64,000 bases of DNA from positions 3,490 through 67,489 of the forward strand of contig DATBZF010000060.1 of NCBI GenBank assembly GCA_036513315.1. Reading direction: 5' to 3'. Below the pieces are notes generated by a model. That model had not been told where the DNA came from and ran no database searches. It saw only the letters and a program-made list of their open reading frames with translations. Below are positions 54,121 to 63,952 of the stretch, piece after piece. Position 1 is the first letter of the stretch. Each line of letters starts with the position of its first letter. The translations under genes and the position numbers were made by a program. This stretch comes from Roseiarcus sp036513315 (GTDB taxonomy: Bacteria; Pseudomonadota; Alphaproteobacteria; Rhizobiales; Beijerinckiaceae).

Positions 54121-55044
54121 TTGGATCTTTCGCTTCATCAGCCGCCGCAATTGGCCAGGGCCAATGGCATCGAGCTCTGCTACGAAATCTTCGGCGCGGC
54201 GAATGCGGAGCCGATGGTGCTGATCATGGGGCTCGGCTCCCAGATGATCCTTTGGCACGACGAATTCTGTCGCGAACTCGCCTCGCGCGGATTCCGCGTC
54301 ATCCGCTTCGACAATCGCGACATCGGAAAGTCCACCAGACTGACGGGCGGCAAACCGCTCACCGCGGTCGAGCTGCTCAAACTGCGGTTTCTTCGCATGC
54401 CCGTCGCCGCGCCTTACAAATTGAGCGACATGGCCGACGACGTCATCGGGCTGATGGATGCGCTCGGCATTGACTCCGCTCATATCGTCGGCGCCTCGAT
54501 GGGCGGCATGATCGCGCAAGAGCTCGTCATCAATCATCCCAAACGCGTGCGCACGCTGACCTCGATCATGTCGACGACCGGAGATCCCCGCCTGCCGCCA
54601 GCCACACCCGAGGCGACGGCCATTCTGATGGCGCCGCCGCCCAAGTCCAGGCAGGAATATCTCGAACGCTTCGCGCATACATGGCGCGTCTTGCGGGCGG
54701 GCAGTTTCCCGATCGACGAAGCGAGGGATCGCGAGCAGGCCGAACGGAACTTCGAACGTGGACTCAATCCGGCCGGCGTCGTGCGGCAGCTTCGCGCCAT
54801 CCTCGCCTCGGGCAGCCGCAAGGCGCGGCTGGCGTCGGTGAAAACGCCGACCCTGGTCATTCACGGAACCGTGGATCCGCTGGTGCGGCCGGAGGGCGGC
54901 AAGGACACCGCCGCGTCGATTCCCGGCGCGAGGCTTCTGATGATCGAAGGCATGGGCCACGCCCTGCCGATCTCGATGTGGCCGCAAATCATCAGCGCCA
55001 TCGGGGCGCACGCCCACCAGGCGCCGAAGGCGTCATCGCGATAG
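54121..55044 (+). CDS. Alpha/beta hydrolase
   Basis: A 307-residue hydrolase probably started by TTG at 54121, nine bases after AAGGA; upstream frame has no better start. Motifs: VLIMGLGSQMILW (oxyanion hole), VGASMGGMIAQELV (nucleophile), VIHGTVDPLVRPEGG (acid) and IEGMGHALP (His). Family includes epoxide-hydrolase-like and aclacinomycin methylesterase-like enzymes. Substrate unknown; it is divergent from the PHA synthase genes. Confidence 0.75.
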   Translation: MDLSLHQPPQLARANGIELCYEIFGAANAEPMVLIMGLGSQMILWHDEFCRELASRGFRVIRFDNRDIGKSTRLTGGKPLTAVELLKLRFLRMPVAAPYKLSDMADDVIGLMDALGIDSAHIVGASMGGMIAQELVINHPKRVRTLTSIMSTTGDPRLPPATPEATAILMAPPPKSRQEYLERFAHTWRVLRAGSFPIDEARDREQAERNFERGLNPAGVVRQLRAILASGSRKARLASVKTPTLVIHGTVDPLVRPEGGKDTAASIPGARLLMIEGMGHALPISMWPQIISAIGAHAHQAPKASSR

Positions 55045-55069
55045 AAGCCGCACAGTCGCCGCTCGGCGA

Positions 55070-58000
55070 TCAACCGCCCGTCCAGACGTCGAGCACGTAA
55101 CGGTTCTGCGTCCCCATATTGTCGATCCATCGCTGGGCGTCCTCTTCGGATGCGCCTGATTTCTCGCGATAAACGCCCATCAATGTCGCTTTGACGCCTG
55201 GCTCCATCCTGCCGCCGTCGCCACAGACATAGACGATCGCGCCGTCCTCGATCATCCGCCAAACGCTGTCGCGCTGTTCCTCGAGGAGATGCTGCACATA
55301 GGTCTTGGCGCCATTGGCGCGGGAAAAAGCGACATGGAGCGCGACGAGGCCGCGCGCCTCGTAATCCTTCAGTTCGTCCGCATAGAGGAAGTCCTGATCA
55401 GACCGCCGACAGCCGAAGAACAATTTGGCCGGCCCCAGCATGCGGCCATCCGCGGCAACGCTCGCGCGCTCCTGAAGGAAGCCGCGAAACGGCGCCAGTC
55501 CGGTGCCCGGCCCGATCATGACGATCGGCTTCAAGGGATCGTCGGGCAGGCGGAAGCCCGCTCTCGTTTCGCGCACCATCGCGTGGATCGTATCGCCGAC
55601 CCGGCGACCGGCGAGGAAATTCGAGCACACGCCCCTGTAGACGCCCTGACCGGGTTCCCTCCCGCCGGCGACGACGCCGACCGTGATGCTGCAACGCGCC
55701 GGTCCGCCCGCCCGCGGCGAGGAAGAGATCGAATAATAGCGCGGCGACAGAAGCGACAGCATTTCGAGATAGGCATGGAACGGCAGTTCGCAGGCGGGAT
55801 GCTCGTCAAGGAGGTTGAATATCGACTTGCGCTTGGCCAGCACCTCCTGGCGATAAAGTTCATTGGCTTCGGATTCGTCGCCCGCCAGGGCCAGCAGTTT
55901 CGGTTTGGTTACCGGACAGCGGGTATGCTCGGCCATGATCTGGATCTGTTTGCGGGTCGCCGCCTGTTGCAACTCGACGAATTCCGACAGCAGGCGGCCG
56001 ACCGAGACCGGCTTGCCGACTGGTAATTGCGCGCGCCGTCCCTCGGCGACATGAAGGCTGATCTGATCGCCGGGCACGAAGCCGAAGCGTCGCGCGACCG
56101 CGTCGACCAGCGTCGGATCATTACGCGGAACGACGCTCAGATGGTCGCCGACTCTATAGGCGACGCCCTCGGGGAGTTCGATCTCGATGTGCCGGGTCGA
56201 GCGCTCGGAGGGGTTCGGACCGTTCCGATTCTGCAGCTCGCTGTTGGCGAGTATCTTCATCGGGGCGACGCCTGGCCCGACGAGCGCATTGACGGCGTTC
56301 GGCGCGACGGGCTCGACCTGATAGAGCGGCGCGTCTTCGTTGCGCTGGAAGCGCGCGTCGACGCCGAATTCCTTGGCCGCCAGCGCGCGGAGCGTGGCGA
56401 ACCAGGTCTCGAACTGCCCGTCAAGATCGCCGCGCGCGTCGCCCTCGCCGCGGGTGAACACGCTGCGGGCGCCATGACTGGCAAGCTTTTCGTCGATCAG
56501 TCGTGGGATCGACTGATAGGTCGCCGCCCAATCGCTGTTGCCGCAGCCGAAGACAGCGTAGCGCAGTTTATCGAAGACGCCATTCGGCAGATCGCCGCTG
56601 AGCCAATTGACGAACGCCACGGCATTGTCCGGCGGCGCGCCATTATAGGAGGCGCAGAAGATCAGGACGCCGCCTTCCCCAGGCAGTTTGCCGACGAATT
56701 CATCGAGCGGTCCGAGCCGCGTCTCAAAGCCATTGACCTCAGCGAGATCGGCGACGCGCGTCGCCAGCTCCTCGGCCGTGCCCAGATTCGATCCATAGAG
56801 CACGAGCAGCGGCGTATTGTGTCCAGTCCGCACGCGGGCGGCGGCGACCGGCGCGGCCGCATCGGTCGCGACGACTGCGGACGGACTGGCCGCTGGCGCG
56901 CGATCGCTGTGCGGACGCGGTCGCGCCTTGATCTTGAATCCATCCGGCTTGATCGTCAGCGTCTCCTTGAGCGCCATTTGGTAGCGGGCATGGTCGATGA
57001 GCCGGAACCGCTGCAGGATCATGCCGAGAGCCAGCGCCGATTCGTGCATCGCAAAGCCGCGGCCGATGCAGGCGCGCTGCCCGTTGCCGAAGGGCTTCCA
57101 GGCATTGGCCGGCCGGGCGGCCTCCGCTTCGCGGCTGAAATTCTCCGGATCGAAAACATCAGGATTTGGCCCCCATACCGCTTTATCCCGATGCAGCGCC
57201 AGAACCAGGACGGTGATGAATACGCCTTTCTTCAGCGCATATTTGCCGCCGATCACCTCGTCCTTCAGCGGCGTCACGCCATAGGCCGGCGCCGGCGGCC
57301 ACATGCGCAGGCATTCCTTCAGGACCTGCGTGATATAGGCGAGCTGCGTCACCTGCTGGTAGGTCGGCTTCGCGCCGACGTCCGGTCCGAGCACCCGATC
57401 GACTTCGTCATAGGCTTTCCTGAGCACGTCGGGGTGCTTCAACAAAGCGTAGATCGCGCAGGACAGCAGCCCGCTGGTGGTTTCATGTCCCGCGATCAGG
57501 AACGTATTGATCTGGTAGCGGATGTTGACGTCGTCGAGCTGTTCGCCGGTGGCGCGGTCGACGCCGGTCATCATCGCCCCGAGCATGTCCTTCTTGGTCG
57601 CCGCGGCTTCCGCGTCCTTGCGGCGTTCGGCGACGATCTCATCGACCATCCCATTCATGAACGCGACATCGCCGGCCATGTCGCGCTTGCGGTTGCGCAT
57701 CCATAGACTCTCGAGGGGCAGGCCGCGCGTCAGCATGATCGTCTCGAGCGAGCGCACCAGCGAGGCGACGAATGGATGGTAATCGCGCCGATAGAACGAA
57801 TTGAAGCGGTAGTCGAAACCGCACAGGCCAATGGTGTCGAGGGTCAGCGCGGTCATGTCGTGAACGACGTCGATCTCGTCGTCGGCGTTGAGTCGCTCCC
57901 ACTTCTTCACAAGCTGTTCGGCGATATCGACCATCATCGGATGGTAGGATTGCATCGCGCGATTGCCGAAGGGCTGCAGCAGAATGTGGTGCGCCTTGCT

Positions 58001-58303
58001 CCAGTTCGGCTCGCGCGTGTCGGCGGTGAACAGCCCGTCGCCGCCGATCGCGCGAACCCGGCGCAACGAGCCGCGCACCGCTTTGTCGAATCGCTTCTCG
58101 TCGCTCAATTCGTCGACCAGCGCGAAGCCGGAGACGACGACGAAGGGCGCGCCCATCATGTCGAGCCAGAAGATGGGTCCGAGTTCCTTGACGAGACGGG
58201 CGAGATGCTGGACCGGCTTGGCCGAGTCAATCGACAGCATATTGCCCACTACCGGCTTTCCAGGCGGCCGCGGGATCGAGTCGAGCGCGTGTTTGGCGGC
58301 CAT
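55070..58303 (-). CDS. Self-sufficient cytochrome P450-CPR fusion (CYP102/P450BM3-like)
   Basis: A 1077-residue fusion. Heme domain (about 1-460) with I-helix AGHETTSG, ExxR ECLRMWP and heme-ligand FGNGQRACIG; an FMN domain from about 490 (LVLYGSNLGTAEELATRV); then FAD/NADPH domains with RYYSISSSP, MIGPGTGLAPFRGF and YVCGDGGRM. Matches CYP102 fatty-acid monooxygenases, which hydroxylate fatty acids near the methyl end with NADPH and O2. Start at 58303 has GGGAGGAG upstream. Next to storage-lipid genes, a fatty-acid substrate fits. Confidence 0.92.
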   Translation of the reverse strand: MAAKHALDSIPRPPGKPVVGNMLSIDSAKPVQHLARLVKELGPIFWLDMMGAPFVVVSGFALVDELSDEKRFDKAVRGSLRRVRAIGGDGLFTADTREPNWSKAHHILLQPFGNRAMQSYHPMMVDIAEQLVKKWERLNADDEIDVVHDMTALTLDTIGLCGFDYRFNSFYRRDYHPFVASLVRSLETIMLTRGLPLESLWMRNRKRDMAGDVAFMNGMVDEIVAERRKDAEAAATKKDMLGAMMTGVDRATGEQLDDVNIRYQINTFLIAGHETTSGLLSCAIYALLKHPDVLRKAYDEVDRVLGPDVGAKPTYQQVTQLAYITQVLKECLRMWPPAPAYGVTPLKDEVIGGKYALKKGVFITVLVLALHRDKAVWGPNPDVFDPENFSREAEAARPANAWKPFGNGQRACIGRGFAMHESALALGMILQRFRLIDHARYQMALKETLTIKPDGFKIKARPRPHSDRAPAASPSAVVATDAAAPVAAARVRTGHNTPLLVLYGSNLGTAEELATRVADLAEVNGFETRLGPLDEFVGKLPGEGGVLIFCASYNGAPPDNAVAFVNWLSGDLPNGVFDKLRYAVFGCGNSDWAATYQSIPRLIDEKLASHGARSVFTRGEGDARGDLDGQFETWFATLRALAAKEFGVDARFQRNEDAPLYQVEPVAPNAVNALVGPGVAPMKILANSELQNRNGPNPSERSTRHIEIELPEGVAYRVGDHLSVVPRNDPTLVDAVARRFGFVPGDQISLHVAEGRRAQLPVGKPVSVGRLLSEFVELQQAATRKQIQIMAEHTRCPVTKPKLLALAGDESEANELYRQEVLAKRKSIFNLLDEHPACELPFHAYLEMLSLLSPRYYSISSSPRAGGPARCSITVGVVAGGREPGQGVYRGVCSNFLAGRRVGDTIHAMVRETRAGFRLPDDPLKPIVMIGPGTGLAPFRGFLQERASVAADGRMLGPAKLFFGCRRSDQDFLYADELKDYEARGLVALHVAFSRANGAKTYVQHLLEEQRDSVWRMIEDGAIVYVCGDGGRMEPGVKATLMGVYREKSGASEEDAQRWIDNMGTQNRYVLDVWTGG

Positions 58304-58668
58304 GTCGATCGTTTCTCCTCCCGGCGCTCAGCTTTGCGGCTGTGCGTTTGCGGCAATGCGCTCAAGGCTACCTTGGCCGCGCGGCCTTGCAAAGCGCCAG
58401 CGCGGGTCTATGGCGTATGAGACGTACGAGCGAGGCGGATTCCCTCATTGTTTGCGTGGCGGAGCGGCGCGCGAGAAGAATTCGAAGTCACGGACGATAG
58501 CGAAGCGATCGCCGCCTCCGGCGGTCGTCCCAAGGACGATCCTTGAGTTCGAATTCTTCTCGCGCATAATCGCCTTCATGCAATCAATGAAGCCCTGTCG
58601 CCACAAGCGTCGTCCTGCTCGCTCGCGCCGTGCACCAGGAATGAGCGGCGCCGTGGCTATCGCAGGGC
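58304..58668. other. Intergenic stretch between P450 and acyl-CoA ligase
   Basis: This 365-base gap is the promoter region of the P450 gene plus a large hairpin repeat (58469-58565). A short minus-strand open frame crosses the hairpin, but it merely follows the repeat and has no supporting features. Confidence 0.5.
58469..58565. repeat. Imperfect long hairpin with perfect 18-bp ends
   Basis: GCGCGAGAAGAATTCGAA at 58469-58486 is repeated inverted at 58548-58565. Inner parts, GACGATAGCGAAGCGATCG against CCCAAGGACGATCC, pair partly, so the whole of about 97 bases could fold into a long stem. No other copy was noticed in the window. It may be an intergenic palindromic element or a processed RNA. 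Confidence 0.6.
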
Positions 58669-60372
58669 TCACCCCGCCGCGGCGCGCCGGCGCGCCTCTT
58701 CATCGACAAGGTCTTTCTTCGACAGCTTGCCGACGGGCGTTCTCGGCAGCGTGTCGCGCACTTCGAGCTCCGAGATCATCTCATGCTTGCCGAGGCGCTC
58801 CTTGAGGAACGACTTCAATTCGTCGAGGCCAAGCGTCGGCGAACCGGGCTTGAGCGCGACGAAAGCCTTGGGCGACTGTCCGCGATAGGCGTCCGGCACG
58901 CCGATGACGCAGGCTTCGGCGACGGCGGGATGCTGGTAGATCGCTTCCTCAATATTCCGGGGATAGACGTTGTAGCCGCCGCATAGCAACATGTCCTTGA
59001 TGCGGTCGACGATAAAGACATAGCCGTCGGAATCCATATAGCCGACATCGCCGGTGCGCAGAAATCCGTCGGCTGTTCGCATCTCGGCCGTCGCCTTCTC
59101 GTTCTTCCAATAGCCGAGCATGACGTTGGGCCCGGAAATACAGAGCTCGCCACGCTCGCCGAGCGCGACTTCCTTGTCGGGATTGTCGACGCTGACGAAT
59201 TTCAACGTAATGCCGGGAAACGGGATGCCGCAGGAGCCAGGCCTCGGCACGCGTCCGGTCGGAGTGAAGGTGCCCGCCGGCGAAGTCTCGGTCATGCCCC
59301 ACCCCTCGGAAATATCGCGGCCGGTCTTTTCCTTGAACCGCTGCAGAACCTCGACAGGCAGCGGCGCTCCGCCGGAGCAGCAGTATTTCAGCGAAGACAG
59401 ATCGGCGTCTTTGGCGCCGGGATGTCCCAGCAACGCGAGATACATGGTGGGCACGCCAAAAAACAAGGTGACGCGCTTGGCCGCGATATCCCTGATCGTC
59501 GGCTCGAGTTCAAAACGCGCGTGCATGATCATTTCGGCGCCGATGCGGATGCACAGCAGCACGTTGGCGGTGAGGGCGTAGATATGGAACAGCGGCAGCG
59601 CGATCAGCGTGCGCTCTTCGCCATCGCTGATCAGGCGCCCTTCGACCTGCGTCGACATCCAATATTGATAGCTCGCCGACGTCAGATTGGAATGGGTGAG
59701 CATCGCGCCTTTGGGAAGACCGGTGGTGCCCCCGGTATATTGCAGCACGGCGATCGCCTTGGTCAGATCGGCGATAGGATGGGCCTGATAATCGCCGTCG
59801 TTGGCGAGCAGCTTCTCAAAGGAAATATGGCTTTCGTCGGCAGGGACCGGCACGACCTGTTTGGCGCTTTCCATATGGGCGCGCACCGCGGCAGGATTGC
59901 CGGCCATTTCGGCGATTTCGCCGACGATCAATCCCTTGAGGCGCGTCTTGCCAAGCAGGCGGTCCATCTGCGGATAGAGCGCCGGCACGTTCAGGGTGAT
60001 GATGAAATCGGTCTCGCTGTCGTCGACCTTGTGCTCGAGCACTTTTTCCGCGTCCAGCGGCGAATAGTTCACCACCGTGCCGCCAGCTTTCAGAATAGCG
60101 AACAGGCCGATAATCGCATGCGGCGAGTTCGGCAGATAGAGCCCGACATGGACGCCTGGGCCAACGCCGAGGTTCTGCAGGCCCTTGGCGGCGCGGGCGA
60201 CGAGGCGGCCGAGTTCGCCGTAAGAGATTTTGCGCCCCATGAAATCCACGGCCGGGCGGTCGCTCCATCTGGCGATCGCATCATCGAGGATTTGTTGGAC
60301 CGTCGAGGCGACGACCGCCGCCGTCCAGTCCATACCCGCTGGATAGGACCGAAGCCACGGATGGCTGAGCAT
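58669..60372 (-). CDS. fadD: Long-chain acyl-CoA ligase (AMP-forming, FadD-like)
   Basis: A 567-residue ANL-superfamily ligase: ATP loop YTGGTTGLPKGAMLTH, GWGMTETSPAG, GYWKNEKATAE, TGDVGYMDSDGYVFIVDRIKD and the C-terminal catalytic Lys in RTPVGKLSKKDL. GGGAGGCTCC precedes the ATG at 60372. It activates fatty acids to CoA esters, which the divergent wax ester synthase and the PHA genes could use. Confidence 0.88.
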   Translation of the reverse strand: MLSHPWLRSYPAGMDWTAAVVASTVQQILDDAIARWSDRPAVDFMGRKISYGELGRLVARAAKGLQNLGVGPGVHVGLYLPNSPHAIIGLFAILKAGGTVVNYSPLDAEKVLEHKVDDSETDFIITLNVPALYPQMDRLLGKTRLKGLIVGEIAEMAGNPAAVRAHMESAKQVVPVPADESHISFEKLLANDGDYQAHPIADLTKAIAVLQYTGGTTGLPKGAMLTHSNLTSASYQYWMSTQVEGRLISDGEERTLIALPLFHIYALTANVLLCIRIGAEMIMHARFELEPTIRDIAAKRVTLFFGVPTMYLALLGHPGAKDADLSSLKYCCSGGAPLPVEVLQRFKEKTGRDISEGWGMTETSPAGTFTPTGRVPRPGSCGIPFPGITLKFVSVDNPDKEVALGERGELCISGPNVMLGYWKNEKATAEMRTADGFLRTGDVGYMDSDGYVFIVDRIKDMLLCGGYNVYPRNIEEAIYQHPAVAEACVIGVPDAYRGQSPKAFVALKPGSPTLGLDELKSFLKERLGKHEMISELEVRDTLPRTPVGKLSKKDLVDEEARRRAAAG

Positions 60373-60602
60373 GGAGCCTCCCTATTTTATTGGCGCGGCG
60401 CGCGGCCCCGCTGCGTCAATCTTGACCCAATGCCGGCGTTCGTCAACCGGCCTCAGCCGGGCGTCGCCTGAGCCTGAAACGCATCGCCCCATTTGACCGT
60501 TCTATCGCAGCCCCTCAAGAAGGGCCTATCCCAAGCCGCGTAAGGCCTGATAGGAATCCCTTAGGTTCAAGAAGAAGCGAATTTGGGGAGGAGACGAGCC
60601 AG

Positions 60603-62132
60603 ATGGCCAGGACGATCAAGAAGCTCACCGCCATGGACGCCGCCTATCTCTATATGGAGACGCCCGAAGTGCCGATGCATGTCGGCAGCATGGCTTTATT
60701 CAAACTGCCCGGGAAATATCGCGGCGATTTCTTCGAAGACATGAAATCGATGATCGGCGGTCGTCTGCATCTTGCGCCGATGCTGAACTGGAAACTCGCT
60801 CATACGCCGCTCGACATTGACCGTCCAAGCTGGATCGAGGACGAGCAATTCGACATCGATCGGCACATTCTTCGCGGCGCGTTGCCCGCTCCCGCCGACA
60901 TTCCAACGTTGCAGCGCCTGGTCGGCTGGATGCACGCCAAGCTTTTGAATCGCGCCCGGCCGTTATGGGAGATCTATGTTTTCGAGGGTCTCCCGGACCA
61001 TCAAGTGGCGATCTATTCCAAGATGCATCACGCTTGTATCGATGGCGGCGCTGGCGCGGCGATGACGCAGCTGCTTTACGATGCAACGCCGACGCCGCGG
61101 GAGACGGCCAAGCCGACAGCCGGCAAAGCGGACAAGCAAAGCGATGACCGCGATTTCGTCTCCTCGCTCGTTTCCTCGTCGCTGCAATTCTGGAATCTCA
61201 GCGATCGCAGCTCGCTGTTGCCGAAGATCGACACGCCGCGCACCGGCAAAACCGACCTCGGGTCGGTGCTGGTCGATGCGTTCATGGACAGCCTGAGCCA
61301 AGGACGGCAGTTCGTCGAAAGCCTGCCGAATATCTTGAAAGTGATCAACGAAGTCGGCGGCAAGATCGCCTCGCCCGGCGGCCTCGCCGATCTCAAGAAG
61401 ATGGCGGCGCCGCCAACCCCGCTCAATGGCACGATTTCGTCGGAGAGGAGCTATGCGACGGCCAGCCTTTCGATGTCTCGCGTGAAGGCGGTGGCGGCGA
61501 AGGCGGGGGTCAAGCTCAACGATGTCGTGCTGGCGATCTCGAGCGGCGTTTTGCGCCAGCATCTCCTGAAACAGCACGCGCTGCCCGACAAATCGCTTAC
61601 CGCGTTCGTTCCGATATCGACGCGCGAGGCGGGCGACGCTTCGGCGAGCAATCAGGTCATGGGCATGATCTGCCAGCTTGCGACCGACATCGCCGATCCG
61701 AAAGTGCGGCTCGAGACGATCTTCGCTGAATCGGCGAAGGCCAAGGAATTGTCGAGCCCGCTGAAGCAGCTCATGCCGCTGGTTAGCGATACGGTCGCGT
61801 TGGGATCGCCGATGGGCATCCAGGTGCTGTCGCTGTTCTACAGCCGCTCGAATCTGGCGAATGTTTTGCCGCCGGCCGTCAATGTCGCCATTTCGAATGT
61901 GTTCGGGCCGAAGTTCACTCTATACGCCAATGGCGCCGAACTGCTGCATTCCTATCCGGTCTCGATCGTCACCCATGGCATGGGATTGAACATCACACTG
62001 CAAAGCTATCGGGACTGGCTCGATTTTGGCTTCATCGCGGCCGCCAACATTCTGCCCGACACGCAGACGATGGCGAACGCGCTGCCGGACGAACTTGCGC
62101 AGCTCGAAAAGGCATACGGCCTTCCGGCTTGA
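60603..62132 (+). CDS. Wax ester synthase / diacylglycerol acyltransferase (WS/DGAT)
   Basis: A 509-residue acyltransferase with the catalytic HHxxxDG motif MHHACIDG (His142-His143, Asp147) and the C-terminal LPPAVNVAISNVFGP stretch with NVFGP typical of the family. It joins acyl-CoA to long-chain alcohols or diacylglycerol for wax or triacylglycerol storage. GGGGAGGAG precedes the ATG. Divergent from the acyl-CoA ligase. Confidence 0.88.
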   Translation: MARTIKKLTAMDAAYLYMETPEVPMHVGSMALFKLPGKYRGDFFEDMKSMIGGRLHLAPMLNWKLAHTPLDIDRPSWIEDEQFDIDRHILRGALPAPADIPTLQRLVGWMHAKLLNRARPLWEIYVFEGLPDHQVAIYSKMHHACIDGGAGAAMTQLLYDATPTPRETAKPTAGKADKQSDDRDFVSSLVSSSLQFWNLSDRSSLLPKIDTPRTGKTDLGSVLVDAFMDSLSQGRQFVESLPNILKVINEVGGKIASPGGLADLKKMAAPPTPLNGTISSERSYATASLSMSRVKAVAAKAGVKLNDVVLAISSGVLRQHLLKQHALPDKSLTAFVPISTREAGDASASNQVMGMICQLATDIADPKVRLETIFAESAKAKELSSPLKQLMPLVSDTVALGSPMGIQVLSLFYSRSNLANVLPPAVNVAISNVFGPKFTLYANGAELLHSYPVSIVTHGMGLNITLQSYRDWLDFGFIAAANILPDTQTMANALPDELAQLEKAYGLPA

Positions 62133-62206
62133 GACGCAGTGCTATCTGGGGAAGACGGATGGTCGCGGAAGCAGAGATTCTGTTAGGTCGTACGCTACCC
62201 TTCGAC

Positions 62207-62313
62207 GTCATGGCCGGGCTTGTCCCGGCCATCCATGCGGGGCCGTTGCAAGAAACTTTCGAAGTTGGCGACTTCCGAACGGCGTGGATGCCCGGCACAA
62301 GGCCGGACATGAC
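62207..62313. repeat. Intergenic palindromic repeat pair
   Basis: GTCATGGCCGGGCTTGTCCC at 62207 and, inverted with mismatches, GCACAAGGCCGGACATGAC ending at 62313, about 100 bases apart overall. This resembles widespread intergenic palindromes of alphaproteobacteria. It lies in the 233-base gap before the CurA-like gene. Confidence 0.6.
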
Positions 62314-62365
62314 GTGCTGGGGTTGCATAGGGATGTCCAGAACGAAGAGCGATAGGGAGAGCGTG

Positions 62366-63367
62366 ATGAACAGCAACGTCAACCGCAAGATTCTGCTGAT
62401 CGAGAAACCGACCGGAAAGCTCGGGCCGGAGCATTTTCGACTCGTCGAGGATTCTATTCCGAATCCGAAGGAGGGTGAGGCGCTCTTAAGGGTCCGTTAC
62501 ATCTCGTTGGACGCGGCCAATCGCGCCTGGATGCATGGCGCCACCTATCGATCGGCCCTTGAAACCAACGAAGTGATGGCCGGCGGCGGCGTCGCGGAAG
62601 TCGTCGAATCGAAGGCGCCGGGTCTTCAGGCGGGCGATCTCGTCTTCGGCGACACCGGCTGGCAGGACTATGCGGTCCTGCCCGGCAAGCACCTGTCGAA
62701 GCTCCCGCATGTCGAGCCGATGACCCATCTTCTCAGCGTCTATGGCATTGCCGGTCTGACCGCCTATTTCGGTTTGCTCGATGTCGGCCGCCCTCAACCG
62801 GGCGAAACCGTGGTCGTCTCCGCGGCGGCGGGCTCGGTCGGCTCGATCGTCGGCCAGATCGCGAAGATCAAAGGTTGCCATGTGGTTGGAATCGCCGGCG
62901 GCGCGGAGAAATGCCGCTGGCTGACGAACGAGCTCGGCTTCGACGCGGCGGTCGATTACAAGGCCGGCGGATTGTTCAAGGCGCTGCGCGCCGTCGCGCC
63001 GAAAGGCGTGGATGTCTATTTCGACAATGTCGGCGGCGACATTCTCGAAGCCTGTCTTGCGCAGATGAACGTGCGCGGACGCATCGCCTGTTGCGGCGCG
63101 ATCTCGCAATATGACGGCGCGGCGGCGGCGAGCGGACCGCGCGGCGTGCCGGGGCTGATCGTCGTCAAACGCCTGATCATGCAGGGCTTCATCGTGACCG
63201 ATTATTTCAGCCAGCGCGATCGCGCGATCGCCGATCTCAGGTCATGGGTCGAGGCCGACAAGCTGAAAGTCGAGGAAGACGTCATTGCCGGCCTTGAAAA
63301 TACGCCTGCGGCGCTCATCGGACTTCTCGCCGGCGAGAATCGCGGCAAACGCATGGTCAAGGTATAG
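62366..63367 (+). CDS. NADP-dependent MDR-family oxidoreductase (CurA-like)
   Basis: A 333-residue zinc-independent medium-chain reductase: YISLDAANRAWM, YGIAGLTAYFGLLDVG, VVSAAAGSVGSIVGQIAK (NADP site) and VYFDNVGGDILEACL. Relatives reduce enones or alkenals. The start at 62366 follows AGGGAGAG; a longer upstream frame runs through the repeat. Followed by a small monooxygenase-like gene. Confidence 0.85.
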   Translation: MNSNVNRKILLIEKPTGKLGPEHFRLVEDSIPNPKEGEALLRVRYISLDAANRAWMHGATYRSALETNEVMAGGGVAEVVESKAPGLQAGDLVFGDTGWQDYAVLPGKHLSKLPHVEPMTHLLSVYGIAGLTAYFGLLDVGRPQPGETVVVSAAAGSVGSIVGQIAKIKGCHVVGIAGGAEKCRWLTNELGFDAAVDYKAGGLFKALRAVAPKGVDVYFDNVGGDILEACLAQMNVRGRIACCGAISQYDGAAAASGPRGVPGLIVVKRLIMQGFIVTDYFSQRDRAIADLRSWVEADKLKVEEDVIAGLENTPAALIGLLAGENRGKRMVKV

Positions 63368-63410
63368 CGCCGCAGCGACCTCGCGCTCACCGACCCGCAT
63401 GGAGGCAAAG

Positions 63411-63707
63411 ATGATCGTAGTGACGGGCAGCGTTGTGGCGAAAGCGGAAGGATTCGAAGAGGCGCGCAGGCTGAGCCTCGAACACGTTCATCGTTCCCGC
63501 GGCGAGCCAGGATGCCTGTCGCATGCCGTGCATGTCGATTGCGAGAACCCGCTGCGGCTGGTGTTCGTCGAGCAATGGGAAAGCGCCTCCGCGTTGCAGG
63601 CGCATTTCGCAGTGCCCGCTTCGCGCGATTTCGCACGGAATCTGCGGCCATTGGCGGAAAAAGTCACCCTCGAGGTCTATGACGCCAGTCCGCTGAAGAT
63701 GACGTAA
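63411..63707 (+). CDS. ABM-domain (antibiotic biosynthesis monooxygenase / quinol monooxygenase YgiN-like) protein
   Basis: A 98-residue ferredoxin-like fold protein: VVTGSVVAKAEGFEEARR, SRGEPGCLSHAVHVDCENP and VFVEQWESASALQAHFAVPA. GGAGG precedes ATG 63411; an in-frame ATG 12 bases upstream overlaps that site. Small cofactor-free enzymes of this type act on quinols or reactive ketones. Confidence 0.8.
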   Translation: MIVVTGSVVAKAEGFEEARRLSLEHVHRSRGEPGCLSHAVHVDCENPLRLVFVEQWESASALQAHFAVPASRDFARNLRPLAEKVTLEVYDASPLKMT

Positions 63708-63727
63708 GCGGACGCCTTCCTCCGCCG

Positions 63728-63875
63728 TCATTGCGAGGGAGCGCAGCGACGAAGCAATCCAGACTGAGCCGCGTCACGCCAGAAGGGATTGCGCCGCATA
63801 ACCTTAACAACCAATCCGGACGAGGCTGTCACGGCTTAGTCTGGATTGCTTCGTCGCTGCGCTCCCTCGCAATGA
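63728..63875. repeat. Perfect 38-bp inverted repeat
   Basis: The arm at 63728-63765 (starting TCATTGCGAGGGAGCGCAGC) is repeated exactly in inverse at 63838-63875, with a 72-base middle. This class of TTGCGAGG...GACGAAGCAATCC palindrome is common between genes in alphaproteobacteria. It lies immediately before the start of an IS110-family element. Confidence 0.75.
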
Positions 63876-63952
63876 TGGTGTGGACGGCCCCACCGAAACG
63901 GCATCAAGTGCCAAGTTGTGGTCGCTGGCGCACCACTACAGGGAGACCGTCC

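Noticed and set aside
58445..58672. 75-codon minus-strand frame over the hairpin before the P450 gene
   Set aside because: Reading frame is imposed by the repeat; no ribosome site, so treated as a repeat rather than a gene.
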